Positions 1 through 5,858 of a stretch of 6,541 nt of DNA are shown here, piece by piece. Positions within the stretch are counted from its first letter, which is position 1, and every line of letters begins with the position of its first letter. A program made the translations under genes and the position numbers. The DNA lies in NCBI GenBank assembly GCA_017882205.1, contig JADGPY010000364.1, forward strand, positions 1 through 6,541. The letters run 5' to 3'. Under the pieces are notes generated by a model. The model did not search any database. It saw only the letters and a program-made list of their open reading frames with translations, and had not been told where the DNA came from. Source of the DNA: Chitinophagaceae bacterium (GTDB taxonomy: Bacteria; Bacteroidota; Bacteroidia; Chitinophagales; Chitinophagaceae).

Positions 1-31
1 AAGGCAATGGAGAATCCATAAATACGACCTT

Positions 32-646
32 TTAATCCTTCTTTTTAATCGCACAACCAACACTTCTAGTTTCTTTAATTGAAATGTCTTTTCCGGAAAG
101 TAATTCCTTAATAGCTTCTTTAAGGTGCTGGCGTTTTACATTTTGAGCATCTGTAGGGTTATCATCAATAGCGCCATGATAGGCAAGTGTAAGATCTTTA
201 TTAAATAAGAAACACTCAGGGGTTCTGCTTGCTCCAAATGCATTTGCAAGGATATTATCCTTATCCACTGCATAATACCAATTATAGCCTTGTGACTTGC
301 CATAGATCTGCATGGCTTCAAAACTATCATCACTGGTACGCTGGGTTTCATTTGAGTTCAGAAGGATCACGCCTAACTTATTTTCCATGGCAAACCTGCA
401 AATTTCCTGGGTGCGTTGTTGATTCTTAATTACATAAGGACAAGTGTTGCAACTAAACATAACCAATAAGCCATTTTGTTGTTTCACGTCTTTTAATGAA
501 ACAATTCTATCCTGGATATCGTGAACTTTCACAGTAGGCATTGGCAAAGGGCTACCGATAGGCAACGTGCCTCCTGTAATTTTAAAAGAAAATAATGCGA
601 CAACAACTACTGCCGAGAGAGAGGAAATCAATATGTTCTTTTTCAT
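32..646 (-). CDS. Exported thioredoxin-like (redoxin-family) protein with CxxC site
   Basis: A 204-residue thioredoxin-fold protein that probably acts as a thiol-disulfide oxidoreductase or peroxiredoxin-like enzyme on the periplasmic side. Residues 1-22 form a Lys-Lys start followed by a hydrophobic run, which is a signal peptide or N-terminal anchor. There is no lipobox Cys. The redox site is C66-N-T-C69-P, after the strand GLLVMF. The cis-Pro position is probably P143 in the segment SRTPECFLF. The C-terminus carries T-R-S-V-G-C198-A-I-K, a motif that I recall in many AhpC/TSA-like 'redoxin' proteins ending in GCxIKW, so a third functional Cys is likely. The ATG lies 58 nt past the stop of the yihY-like gene. 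No terminator is visible between them, so read-through or an AT-rich local promoter are both possible. The substrate cannot be told from sequence. The family call is strong; the exact function is inference. Confidence 0.88.
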   Translation of the reverse strand: MKKNILISSLSAVVVVALFSFKITGGTLPIGSPLPMPTVKVHDIQDRIVSLKDVKQQNGLLVMFSCNTCPYVIKNQQRTQEICRFAMENKLGVILLNSNETQRTSDDSFEAMQIYGKSQGYNWYYAVDKDNILANAFGASRTPECFLFNKDLTLAYHGAIDDNPTDAQNVKRQHLKEAIKELLSGKDISIKETRSVGCAIKKKD

Positions 647-704
647 TCTTAAGCTATTTTTAGGGAGTGCAATTTATATAATAATTATCTAAATATCTAA
701 CCGC

Positions 705-1697
705 TCATATAGTTTGTCTACCAGCCTGTTCCTGTTGTGAAATTTGCTCCTCAAGGACTCTATGTTCAGCCATTGCGCGTAATGATTTTATACTAACATT
801 AAACTCGAAGCCTATCAATACGATAAGCGAGTTAATGAATACAAGGATCATTATAACGATTACCGTTCCTATTGAGCCATATAATGCATTATACCTGCTG
901 AAATTATTTATAAAAGTGAGAAATCCCGCGGTAGCCAGGATACTTAAAAAGGTTGCAATGATGGAGCCGGGTGATAAAACGTTCCATCTTTTTTGTGTAG
1001 CGGGAGCAAATTTGTATATAAAAGCAAATGAATAAAAGATCAGGAGAGTAATCACTATCCACCTGCCATAAATAATGATATGTTTGATTGATACGTTTTT
1101 GATGCCAATATAAGTGAGAATATTTCCTTGTGTTATTAGTAATACAAGGCATATCATCATCAGTGAAAACAATAATATGGTTAGCTTGATAGCTACCCAT
1201 CTTTTATGGAGCCCGGTTCTTTTTTCAAAACCTATATAATCCCGGTTAAAAGAACGCATAACGCCCATCATTGCATTTGATGCAAAAAACAAGATCAGGA
1301 TGAATCCAAAAGACAAGATCCCGAACTTAGCTCCTTTGAAAAAATAATCAACAAAGTTTATAAGTCCGGCATTATAGATTTTTGAAGGGACAACATCAAG
1401 AATAAGGTTATGAATCTGTAGCTGGATTGTCTTTTTAGGAATAATGGACAAATTTGGTATCAATGTGAATATAAATAGACAGGTGGGAGGAATCGACATA
1501 AGGAAATTATATGAGATCGCAGATGCGCGCTCAGTTAAACCATGCGTCTTTAATTGTTTTAAGAAAAATTTGATAACCTCGTATAGTGGCACACCTTCAA
1601 AGCCAGGTAATTTCCATTTCTTGCTACCTTTTAAAATTAAATTAACTGGCGGAGCAGCAATTATTATGCGTTCAAGTCTTGTCAAAGCAAAATTCAT
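705..1697 (-). CDS. YihY/virulence factor BrkB family membrane protein
   Basis: A 330-residue integral inner-membrane protein of the YihY/BrkB family (once misnamed ribonuclease BN), whose biochemical role is still unsettled. About six hydrophobic segments are visible, near residues 64-83, 123-147, 170-190, 211-231, 243-264 and 276-297. Family hallmarks are the early R-A-S-A-I-S-Y-N-F motif (57-65) before the first helix, the block S-P-G-S-I-I-A-T (242-249), and N-A-L-Y-G-S-I-G-T (270-278) leading into the last helix, which ends GFEFN. The cytoplasmic N-terminus of about 55 residues is basic, and the C-terminal tail is Gln/Glu-rich. The length is normal for the family. The ATG at 1697 follows a 128-nt gap after mltG that holds inverted repeats, so this gene may be separately controlled. 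The family is certain on motifs; the function is unknown. Confidence 0.9.
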   Translation of the reverse strand: MNFALTRLERIIIAAPPVNLILKGSKKWKLPGFEGVPLYEVIKFFLKQLKTHGLTERASAISYNFLMSIPPTCLFIFTLIPNLSIIPKKTIQLQIHNLILDVVPSKIYNAGLINFVDYFFKGAKFGILSFGFILILFFASNAMMGVMRSFNRDYIGFEKRTGLHKRWVAIKLTILLFSLMMICLVLLITQGNILTYIGIKNVSIKHIIIYGRWIVITLLIFYSFAFIYKFAPATQKRWNVLSPGSIIATFLSILATAGFLTFINNFSRYNALYGSIGTVIVIMILVFINSLIVLIGFEFNVSIKSLRAMAEHRVLEEQISQQEQAGRQTI

Positions 1698-1729
1698 TAA
1701 ATTAGGCTTCCCGCTTCACTCGAAGAATC

Positions 1730-1783
1730 TTGCCACGGAGGACATGGAAATACGGAAAAAAATAAAATTAACTTCCGTGGCAA
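1730..1783. repeat. 10-bp perfect inverted repeat with a competing inner stem
   Basis: Positions 1730-1739 (ttgccacgga) are the exact reverse complement of 1774-1783 (tccgtggcaa). The stem extends two more pairs, one of them G-U, to 1741/1772. The loop is about 30 nt and A-rich on the plus strand, so U-rich in the minus-strand transcript. Inside it, 1752-1757 (acggaa) can pair instead with 1773-1778 (ttccgt), so two mutually exclusive stems share one arm. The repeat lies between the mltG stop and the start of the yihY-like gene, 33 nt upstream of the latter's ATG. It could be an operator for a dimeric regulator, an RNA element or a weak terminator. The symmetry is seen directly; any role is inference. 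Confidence 0.5.
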
Positions 1784-1789
1784 TATCCC

Positions 1790-1806
1790 TTCGCGAGAAG
1801 CGCGAA
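1790..1806 (-). terminator. Small GC-rich hairpin after mltG, possible weak terminator
   Basis: ttcgcg (1790-1795), a 5-nt loop, then cgcgaa (1801-1806) form a perfect 6-bp hairpin starting 19 nt past the mltG stop. In the minus-strand direction the sequence after it is gggatatt and not a T-tract, so it is not a canonical intrinsic terminator. It may instead protect the 3' end of the mltG mRNA or pause RNA polymerase. The structure is certain; the role is uncertain. Confidence 0.3.
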
Positions 1807-1825
1807 TATATATCTTCTAGTCCAT

Positions 1826-2878
1826 TTAGTTTCCAGGAACTGTGCCATCCATATTCAGTTTTTTCGCCAGGAATAAACTATCCAGCCAATGCTGGTAGAT
1901 TGTCGCATTCTTCTGATGTTCTTGGTATGATGATGCAAAATTTGAATAACCTGAACGATCGGGACGTGCAACAAAGAACATATAATCTGTAGAAGGTGCA
2001 TTTAATACTGCATCTATAGTCTTAATAGAAGGAGTACAGATCGGGCCGGGGGGCAAGCCACTTACTGTATATGTATTATAAGGGGATATAAAATGCGTAT
2101 GAATATTTAAAATCCTTTTCAATCCAAAGTCTCTTAATGCATACTTAACTGTGGGATCCGCGGATAGCCTCATACCTGCATTCATTCGGTTCAGGTAAAC
2201 GCTTGCGATCTTCCCTTTGTCAGCATCCATATTTGTTTCTTCTTCCACAATCGAAGCCAGGGTATACACCTCTTTTTCAGAAAGATGTAAGTTGGCTGCT
2301 TCTTCTTTTCGTTTGGAATTCCAGAATTTCTGTTCTTCGGTCATTAATTTCCGGAAGATCTTTGAGGGAGTGGTGTTCCATAACAGAGAATAAGTATTAG
2401 GAATTACGGCTGTCATTACAGAATTTGTATCAAGTTGATACCGGGATAATGTATCCTGATTATTTAAAAACAAGATCACGGTTAATGAATCAGGCTCAAA
2501 ATTATCTCCGATCTTTTTAGCAAGATCTTCTTTTGTTCTCAGCCTTGTGATTACAAGTTTAACTGGCGACTGTTTTGCAGCCTTAAGCATTCTTATAAGG
2601 GCCACAATGCTTGTACCTTCCTCTATCTTGTATCTCCCTGGTTTCACAGCTTTGTCGTAATGAAGAACTTTCGAGGTTATATTAAACCAAAATGATCCTG
2701 ATATAATTTTTTTTGCGACCAGGCTATCACGCACACTTTTGTAAGTTGAACCTGTATTAATATAAAAGTATTTTGCTTCGGGTGAATTTACAACAGGTCC
2801 AAATAGTTCCCATCCAATAAATAAGACCAGGATGATTATGATCGCGATAAAGTATAGAAATATTCTTCTTTTCTTCAT
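1826..2878 (-). CDS. mltG: Endolytic peptidoglycan transglycosylase MltG (YceG-like)
   Basis: A 350-residue MltG that cleaves nascent glycan strands at the periplasmic face of the inner membrane and so sets their length. Residues 1-4 are Lys/Arg-rich and about 6-27 form one transmembrane anchor. A LysM-like region follows (about 35-100, with the typical V-K-P-G-R-Y at 78-83). The YceG catalytic domain contains L-A-S-I-V-E-E-E-T (207-215); by alignment from memory with the E. coli motif holding catalytic Glu218, the equivalent is probably E212. Further marks are S-A-D-P-T-V-K-Y-A (239-247), SPYNTY (265-270) and GLPPGPIC (274-281). The length is normal. One oddity: near the C-terminus the family's usual Gly-x-His-x-Phe reads G-Y-S312-N-F, with Ser in place of His. 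The ATG lies about 30 nt downstream of a terminator, so a promoter must sit close by or overlap that hairpin; I could not identify one. Confidence 0.93.
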   Translation of the reverse strand: MKKRRIFLYFIAIIIILVLFIGWELFGPVVNSPEAKYFYINTGSTYKSVRDSLVAKKIISGSFWFNITSKVLHYDKAVKPGRYKIEEGTSIVALIRMLKAAKQSPVKLVITRLRTKEDLAKKIGDNFEPDSLTVILFLNNQDTLSRYQLDTNSVMTAVIPNTYSLLWNTTPSKIFRKLMTEEQKFWNSKRKEEAANLHLSEKEVYTLASIVEEETNMDADKGKIASVYLNRMNAGMRLSADPTVKYALRDFGLKRILNIHTHFISPYNTYTVSGLPPGPICTPSIKTIDAVLNAPSTDYMFFVARPDRSGYSNFASSYQEHQKNATIYQHWLDSLFLAKKLNMDGTVPGN

Positions 2879-2907
2879 ATTATCAATATTCCAAATTGGT
2901 TAAACAT

Positions 2908-2938
2908 AAAAACCCTGCCTTTATTAGACAGGGTTTTT
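2908..2938 (-). terminator. Intrinsic terminator after secG (symmetric, probably bidirectional)
   Basis: aaaaaccctg (2908-2917) and cagggttttt (2929-2938) are exact reverse complements around an 11-nt loop, giving a 10-bp stem with a GC core. In the minus-strand direction the hairpin ends in a T-run, starting 40 nt past the secG stop. This fits the end of the miaB-to-secG unit. The plus-strand side also ends in six Ts, so it would work both ways, although no plus-strand gene needs it. Confidence 0.9.
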
Positions 2939-2978
2939 TAAGGCTTGAATATCTTTATTAATGTTTGTTATTTAATTT

Positions 2979-3344
2979 TTATGGTTTTTTTGGTTGAGGT
3001 TGAGGTTGAGGTTGAGGTTGAAGATTTTGCTGTAGAGGAGTGGGATTTGGTTTGTTAGAAGAAGGGGCTGTTACAGGGGCTTCCTGGATCATTCGATCTC
3101 TTTCAGAATTCCCGCTTCCTTTTGGAATAAAGATTGCGGAAGTCAGGCATAGTACTCCAACTATGCCCGCAAAAACCCAGGTGCCTTTTTCCAATACATC
3201 AGTTGTTTGCTTAACACCCATCAATTGGTTACCAAGACCGCCGAATGAGGAGGAAAGACCTCCGCCTTTAGGGTTTTGAATCAGTATGATGAGGCCAAGA
3301 ATAATCGAGGCAACGATGACTAATATTCCAAATATAACTAACAT
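2979..3344 (-). CDS. secG: Preprotein translocase subunit SecG
   Basis: A 121-residue SecG, the small helper subunit of the SecYEG channel that promotes SecA-driven export across the inner membrane. Two transmembrane helices are visible, about 2-22 and 55-73. Between them is the diagnostic cytoplasmic loop I-Q-N-P-K-G-G-G-L-S-S-S-F-G-G (22-36), followed by GLGNQLMG. The C-terminal tail (about 75-121) is hydrophilic and low-complexity, rich in Pro, Gln and Asn, and ends in Gln-Pro repeats encoded by a hexanucleotide tandem repeat. The ATG comes one nucleotide after the stop of the upstream gene, which indicates tight translational coupling. A terminator follows. SecG of this phylum often carries a variable polar tail; the core fold here is unambiguous. 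Confidence 0.95.
   Translation of the reverse strand: MLVIFGILVIVASIILGLIILIQNPKGGGLSSSFGGLGNQLMGVKQTTDVLEKGTWVFAGIVGVLCLTSAIFIPKGSGNSERDRMIQEAPVTAPSSNKPNPTPLQQNLQPQPQPQPQPKKP
2992..3021 (-). repeat. Five-copy hexanucleotide tandem repeat in the secG tail
   Basis: The plus-strand unit ggttga is repeated five times without error. Read on the minus strand it encodes alternating Gln and Pro near the SecG C-terminus. A six-base unit keeps the reading frame when copies are gained or lost, so the tail can vary in length without breaking the gene. Confidence 0.9.
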
Positions 3345-3345
3345 A

Positions 3346-4020
3346 TTACGATCCTTTTAAACTGTCTATTTTGGCTGCAAAGTAAGCACTTTTAGCCGGA
3401 TTTATCAAACTTAATTTCTGATATGTCTCGATTGCTTTTTCAACCTTCCCCTGCTTTTCCAAAACATCTGCCATAGCCTCGGTTACCACCTCTGTATTGG
3501 TGTTGGAACTCTCGGCAATAGTCTTGATCTTCTGATCTGTAAGTTCATTTTCCGGATCTAATTTCTCTGTATGAATTTTTTTCATGGTCTTTAACCATTC
3601 GGTAAAGCTTTTAAGCTGTTTGCCAAGTTTATCATCTGTTTTTAGTTCATCTGTGATCGTTATTCCCTGGGAGGCAAAATAGTCAACTGCATGCAAAGGC
3701 TCGAATGAGATCAATGGCTCATCTTTTATAGGTAAAGGAACTTCCTTGCCTGGTGTAATTTCTTCTTGCCAGGATTGGATTGTAAGATCTATTTGATGCA
3801 ATTGCCAGTCGAGCCAATGTGCATTGTTGAAAAACAAAGCAGTTTTGCCAGCCTGTGCGGTCATATTATTTTCCTGTTGAATACTGGCAGCATGAAGTAA
3901 ATAAAACTGCGCAGTAGGGCAATAAGGATGTTCAGCAACAAGATCCTCTAATTGTTTTGCATCAATTTGCCCGTTTGATGGAGAAAATAGATGTTGAGGT
4001 AAAAGTATGTGGTTGTTCAT
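3346..4020 (-). CDS. Uncharacterised helical protein with C-terminal TPR-like repeat
   Basis: A 224-residue soluble protein with no signal peptide or membrane segment, so probably cytoplasmic. I do not recognise a named family. The N-terminal part (about 20-85) is helical, with H-P-Y-C-P-T-A-Q-F-Y-L-L (31-42) resembling a first TPR-like helix and later Trp residues (W69, W72, W84). The middle contains F-E-P-L-H-A-V-D-Y-F-A-S-Q-G-I (106-120), a motif I have seen in Bacteroidota hypothetical proteins. An acidic/Lys-rich stretch follows (about 121-175). Residues 178-222 form a clear TPR-like helical pair (V-L-E-K-Q-G-K-V-E-K-A-I-E-T-Y, then L-S-L-I-N-P). It sits between lptE (18-nt gap) and secG (1-nt gap). 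Position suggests a protein-protein adaptor linked to envelope biogenesis, but this rests on context only. The ORF itself is secure. Confidence 0.85.
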   Translation of the reverse strand: MNNHILLPQHLFSPSNGQIDAKQLEDLVAEHPYCPTAQFYLLHAASIQQENNMTAQAGKTALFFNNAHWLDWQLHQIDLTIQSWQEEITPGKEVPLPIKDEPLISFEPLHAVDYFASQGITITDELKTDDKLGKQLKSFTEWLKTMKKIHTEKLDPENELTDQKIKTIAESSNTNTEVVTEAMADVLEKQGKVEKAIETYQKLSLINPAKSAYFAAKIDSLKGS

Positions 4021-4038
4021 TTGTTTAAATAATCCAAA

Positions 4039-4572
4039 CTACCAGTTAATGAATATTTTATTGAATATTTCTTCGACCAGATTTTTGATGATTTCATTAA
4101 AATGTCCTGTTTCATAATCGGTAAGGCTTTTAGTTGCATCGAAATCATAACTTCTGGATATATCTGTTTCAATATTCTTTTTCTGATCGAGGTTATTTTT
4201 CAACACCAGGTGAAATGAAACGGTTAACCTGTTTAGACTGGCAGTTTGGCCTGAGATTCCTGTGGTTGAAACACTATACTCAGTGAGCATTCCACTAATG
4301 TCATAATGAGCATCATCGCTATTTGTTTGACGCAGTCTTGTTTGACCAATAATTTTTTGTTTTAGCTTTTCAGTCACCTGAGGGGTAAGTTGTGGATTTA
4401 CATAATTTGCCCTGTTCTCCAGGTAATTAACCCTGAATGTTTTTACATCCGGTGGAATTGAAGCCGGATCTTTTGTAGCATATTTACAGGTAGCACAACC
4501 TGTAAGCAAAAAGAAGAGAGCGAGGAGAATAGTAGTCAGATTTGTTGATCGTAACTGTGTTTTATATAACAT
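4039..4572 (-). CDS. lptE: LPS-assembly outer-membrane lipoprotein LptE
   Basis: The LptE partner that plugs the LptD barrel, which inserts LPS in the outer leaflet of the outer membrane. From the chosen ATG at 4572 the protein has 177 residues: a basic n-region, a hydrophobic core and the lipobox L-T-G-C, with the lipidated Cys at residue 26. After Cys come A-T-C-K, with no acidic surface-export signal, which fits a periplasm-facing lipoprotein. The Bacteroidota LptE signature S-I-P-P-D-V-K-T-F, then N-R-A, V-N-P, and L-N-R-L-T-V-S-F are present, and it ends in an acidic helix EEIFNKIFINW. An in-frame ATG at 4620, 8 nt after the upstream stop, would add 16 residues (M-M-D-L-E-F-R-R...) ahead of a complete signal peptide. 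I prefer 4572 for that reason, but 4620 cannot be excluded. Confidence 0.9.
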   Translation of the reverse strand: MLYKTQLRSTNLTTILLALFFLLTGCATCKYATKDPASIPPDVKTFRVNYLENRANYVNPQLTPQVTEKLKQKIIGQTRLRQTNSDDAHYDISGMLTEYSVSTTGISGQTASLNRLTVSFHLVLKNNLDQKKNIETDISRSYDFDATKSLTDYETGHFNEIIKNLVEEIFNKIFINW

Positions 4573-4628
4573 CGTTAAGTGGGATTTAGGATATGGACGC
4601 CGGAACTCCAAATCCATCATTTCAAAAT

Positions 4629-5846
4629 TTAGTCGTCAATATTATATTCTTTCAATTTACGATATAAAGTCCTTTCACTGATCCCAAGGTCAAGAGATGC
4701 ATCCTTTCTTTTCCCCCTGTGTTTTTTGAGTGCCTTTATTATTAGTTCTTTCTCTTTATCCATGATGCTCAATGATTCTTCCACATCTTCATGGTTATGA
4801 ATATCACTGTGTGCGTTGATGACAACAGGTTGAGGCTGAAATAGGGTGGGATGACTATCCTGTTGAAAATCACCAAGCATATTTGCATGTTGAAAATTAG
4901 CGCTATTAATAGCACCTGGGTTTTGTAATATTTCAAAGAACATTTTCTTCAATTCTGTCACATCCTTTTTCATATCGAAAAACAACTTATATAAGATTTC
5001 GCGTTCATTTGAAAATTCTTTCGGGTGGCTACCTATTGAGGCAAGAACTGGCAATCTTGACATATTGTTTTCTGGAAGGAATTTACGAAGGATGGGGCCA
5101 GTAATAAGTTTGTCCTGCGATAATACCGAAATCTGCTCAGCAATGTTCTTAAGTTCACGCACATTTCCGGGCCATGGATAATTCACCAGTACAGACCTTG
5201 CATCCTCATCTAATTGTACGGGTGGAGATTTGTATCTCTCAGCAAAATCAACTGCGAATTTTCTGAACAATAAGGGTATATCTTCTTTCCTGTCCCGAAG
5301 AGAGGGGACTCGGATGGGCACAGTATTCAACCGATAGTATAAGTCTTCCCTAAATCTTCCTGATTGCGTAAAATCAAGCAGATCCTTATTAGATGCAGCT
5401 ATCACACGTACATCTGTTTTTTGGACCTTGGAAGACCCTACCCGTATGTATTCCCCTGCTTCAAGTACTCTAAGCAATCTTGCTTGTGTACCCAATGGCA
5501 TTTCACCAATCTCATCAAGGAAAATAGTTCCGCCGTTTACTGTTTCAAAATATCCCTTACGGCTATCGACTGCACCTGTGAAAGAGCCTTTCTCATGCCC
5601 AAATAATTCTGAATCGATCGTACCTTCGGGGATAGCTCCACAATTCACCGCTATAAACGGATTGTGCTTGCGGGAAGACAGGACGTGAATGATCTGGGAA
5701 AAAACTTCCTTACCAACTCCGCTTTCACCATTAATAAGTACACTTAAATCAGTATTGGCTACTTGTATCGCAACGTTTAATGCATAATTCAATGCTGGCG
5801 AAGATCCAATGATTCCGAATCTGTTTTTTATTGCTTGTTGATCCAT
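4629..5846 (-). CDS. Stand-alone sigma-54 enhancer-binding transcriptional activator (AAA+ / Fis HTH)
   Basis: A 405-residue activator that uses ATP hydrolysis to open sigma-54 RNA polymerase promoters. The AAA+ domain spans about 10-258: Walker A GESGVGKE (40-47), the sigma-54 contact loop G-S-F-T-G-A (87-92, a common variant of GAFTGA), Walker B G-T-I-F-L-D-E (106-112), the arginine-finger region FREDLYYRLN (165-174) and sensor II WPGNVRE (225-231). A Fis-type helix-turn-helix occupies about 365-402. There is no N-terminal receiver, GAF or PAS domain; the AAA+ core starts almost at residue 10, as in PspF. Unusually, about 100 residues separate the AAA+ domain from the HTH: an amphipathic helix-like segment (279-306), then an Asn/Gln/His-rich stretch (310-352). 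It lies 12 nt after miaB and just before lptE, in the same unit. The targets are unknown. Confidence 0.94.
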   Translation of the reverse strand: MDQQAIKNRFGIIGSSPALNYALNVAIQVANTDLSVLINGESGVGKEVFSQIIHVLSSRKHNPFIAVNCGAIPEGTIDSELFGHEKGSFTGAVDSRKGYFETVNGGTIFLDEIGEMPLGTQARLLRVLEAGEYIRVGSSKVQKTDVRVIAASNKDLLDFTQSGRFREDLYYRLNTVPIRVPSLRDRKEDIPLLFRKFAVDFAERYKSPPVQLDEDARSVLVNYPWPGNVRELKNIAEQISVLSQDKLITGPILRKFLPENNMSRLPVLASIGSHPKEFSNEREILYKLFFDMKKDVTELKKMFFEILQNPGAINSANFQHANMLGDFQQDSHPTLFQPQPVVINAHSDIHNHEDVEESLSIMDKEKELIIKALKKHRGKRKDASLDLGISERTLYRKLKEYNIDD

Positions 5847-5858
5847 ATTATTATTACT

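Noticed and set aside
1..31. Nested short inverted repeats (atgga/tccat and aagg/cctt) after the redoxin gene
   Set aside because: The stems are only 4-5 bp and no T-tract is visible. The context is cut by the window edge, so a terminator cannot be supported.
647..704. Possible Bacteroidota-type promoter (TAnnTTTG-like) before the redoxin gene
   Set aside because: The best candidate has two mismatches in the -7 box and no TTTG box at the right distance. General AT-richness explains it.
1720..1735. Sigma-54-like promoter on the minus strand (tggcaag, then ttcga) upstream of the yihY-like gene
   Set aside because: The -24-like part and the spacing fit, but the -12 box reads TTCG and not TTGC, so the near-invariant GC is absent. 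The match also arises from the arm of the inverted repeat.
1444..1992. 182-codon open frame on the plus strand across the mltG-yihY gap
   Set aside because: It overlaps the well-supported antisense genes at both ends, its translation shows no recognisable domain, and it contains the intergenic inverted repeats. It is a shadow frame.
5428..5688. Plus-strand frames opposite the sigma-54 activator
   Set aside because: They are antisense shadows of the highly conserved AAA+ coding region and have no domain signal of their own.
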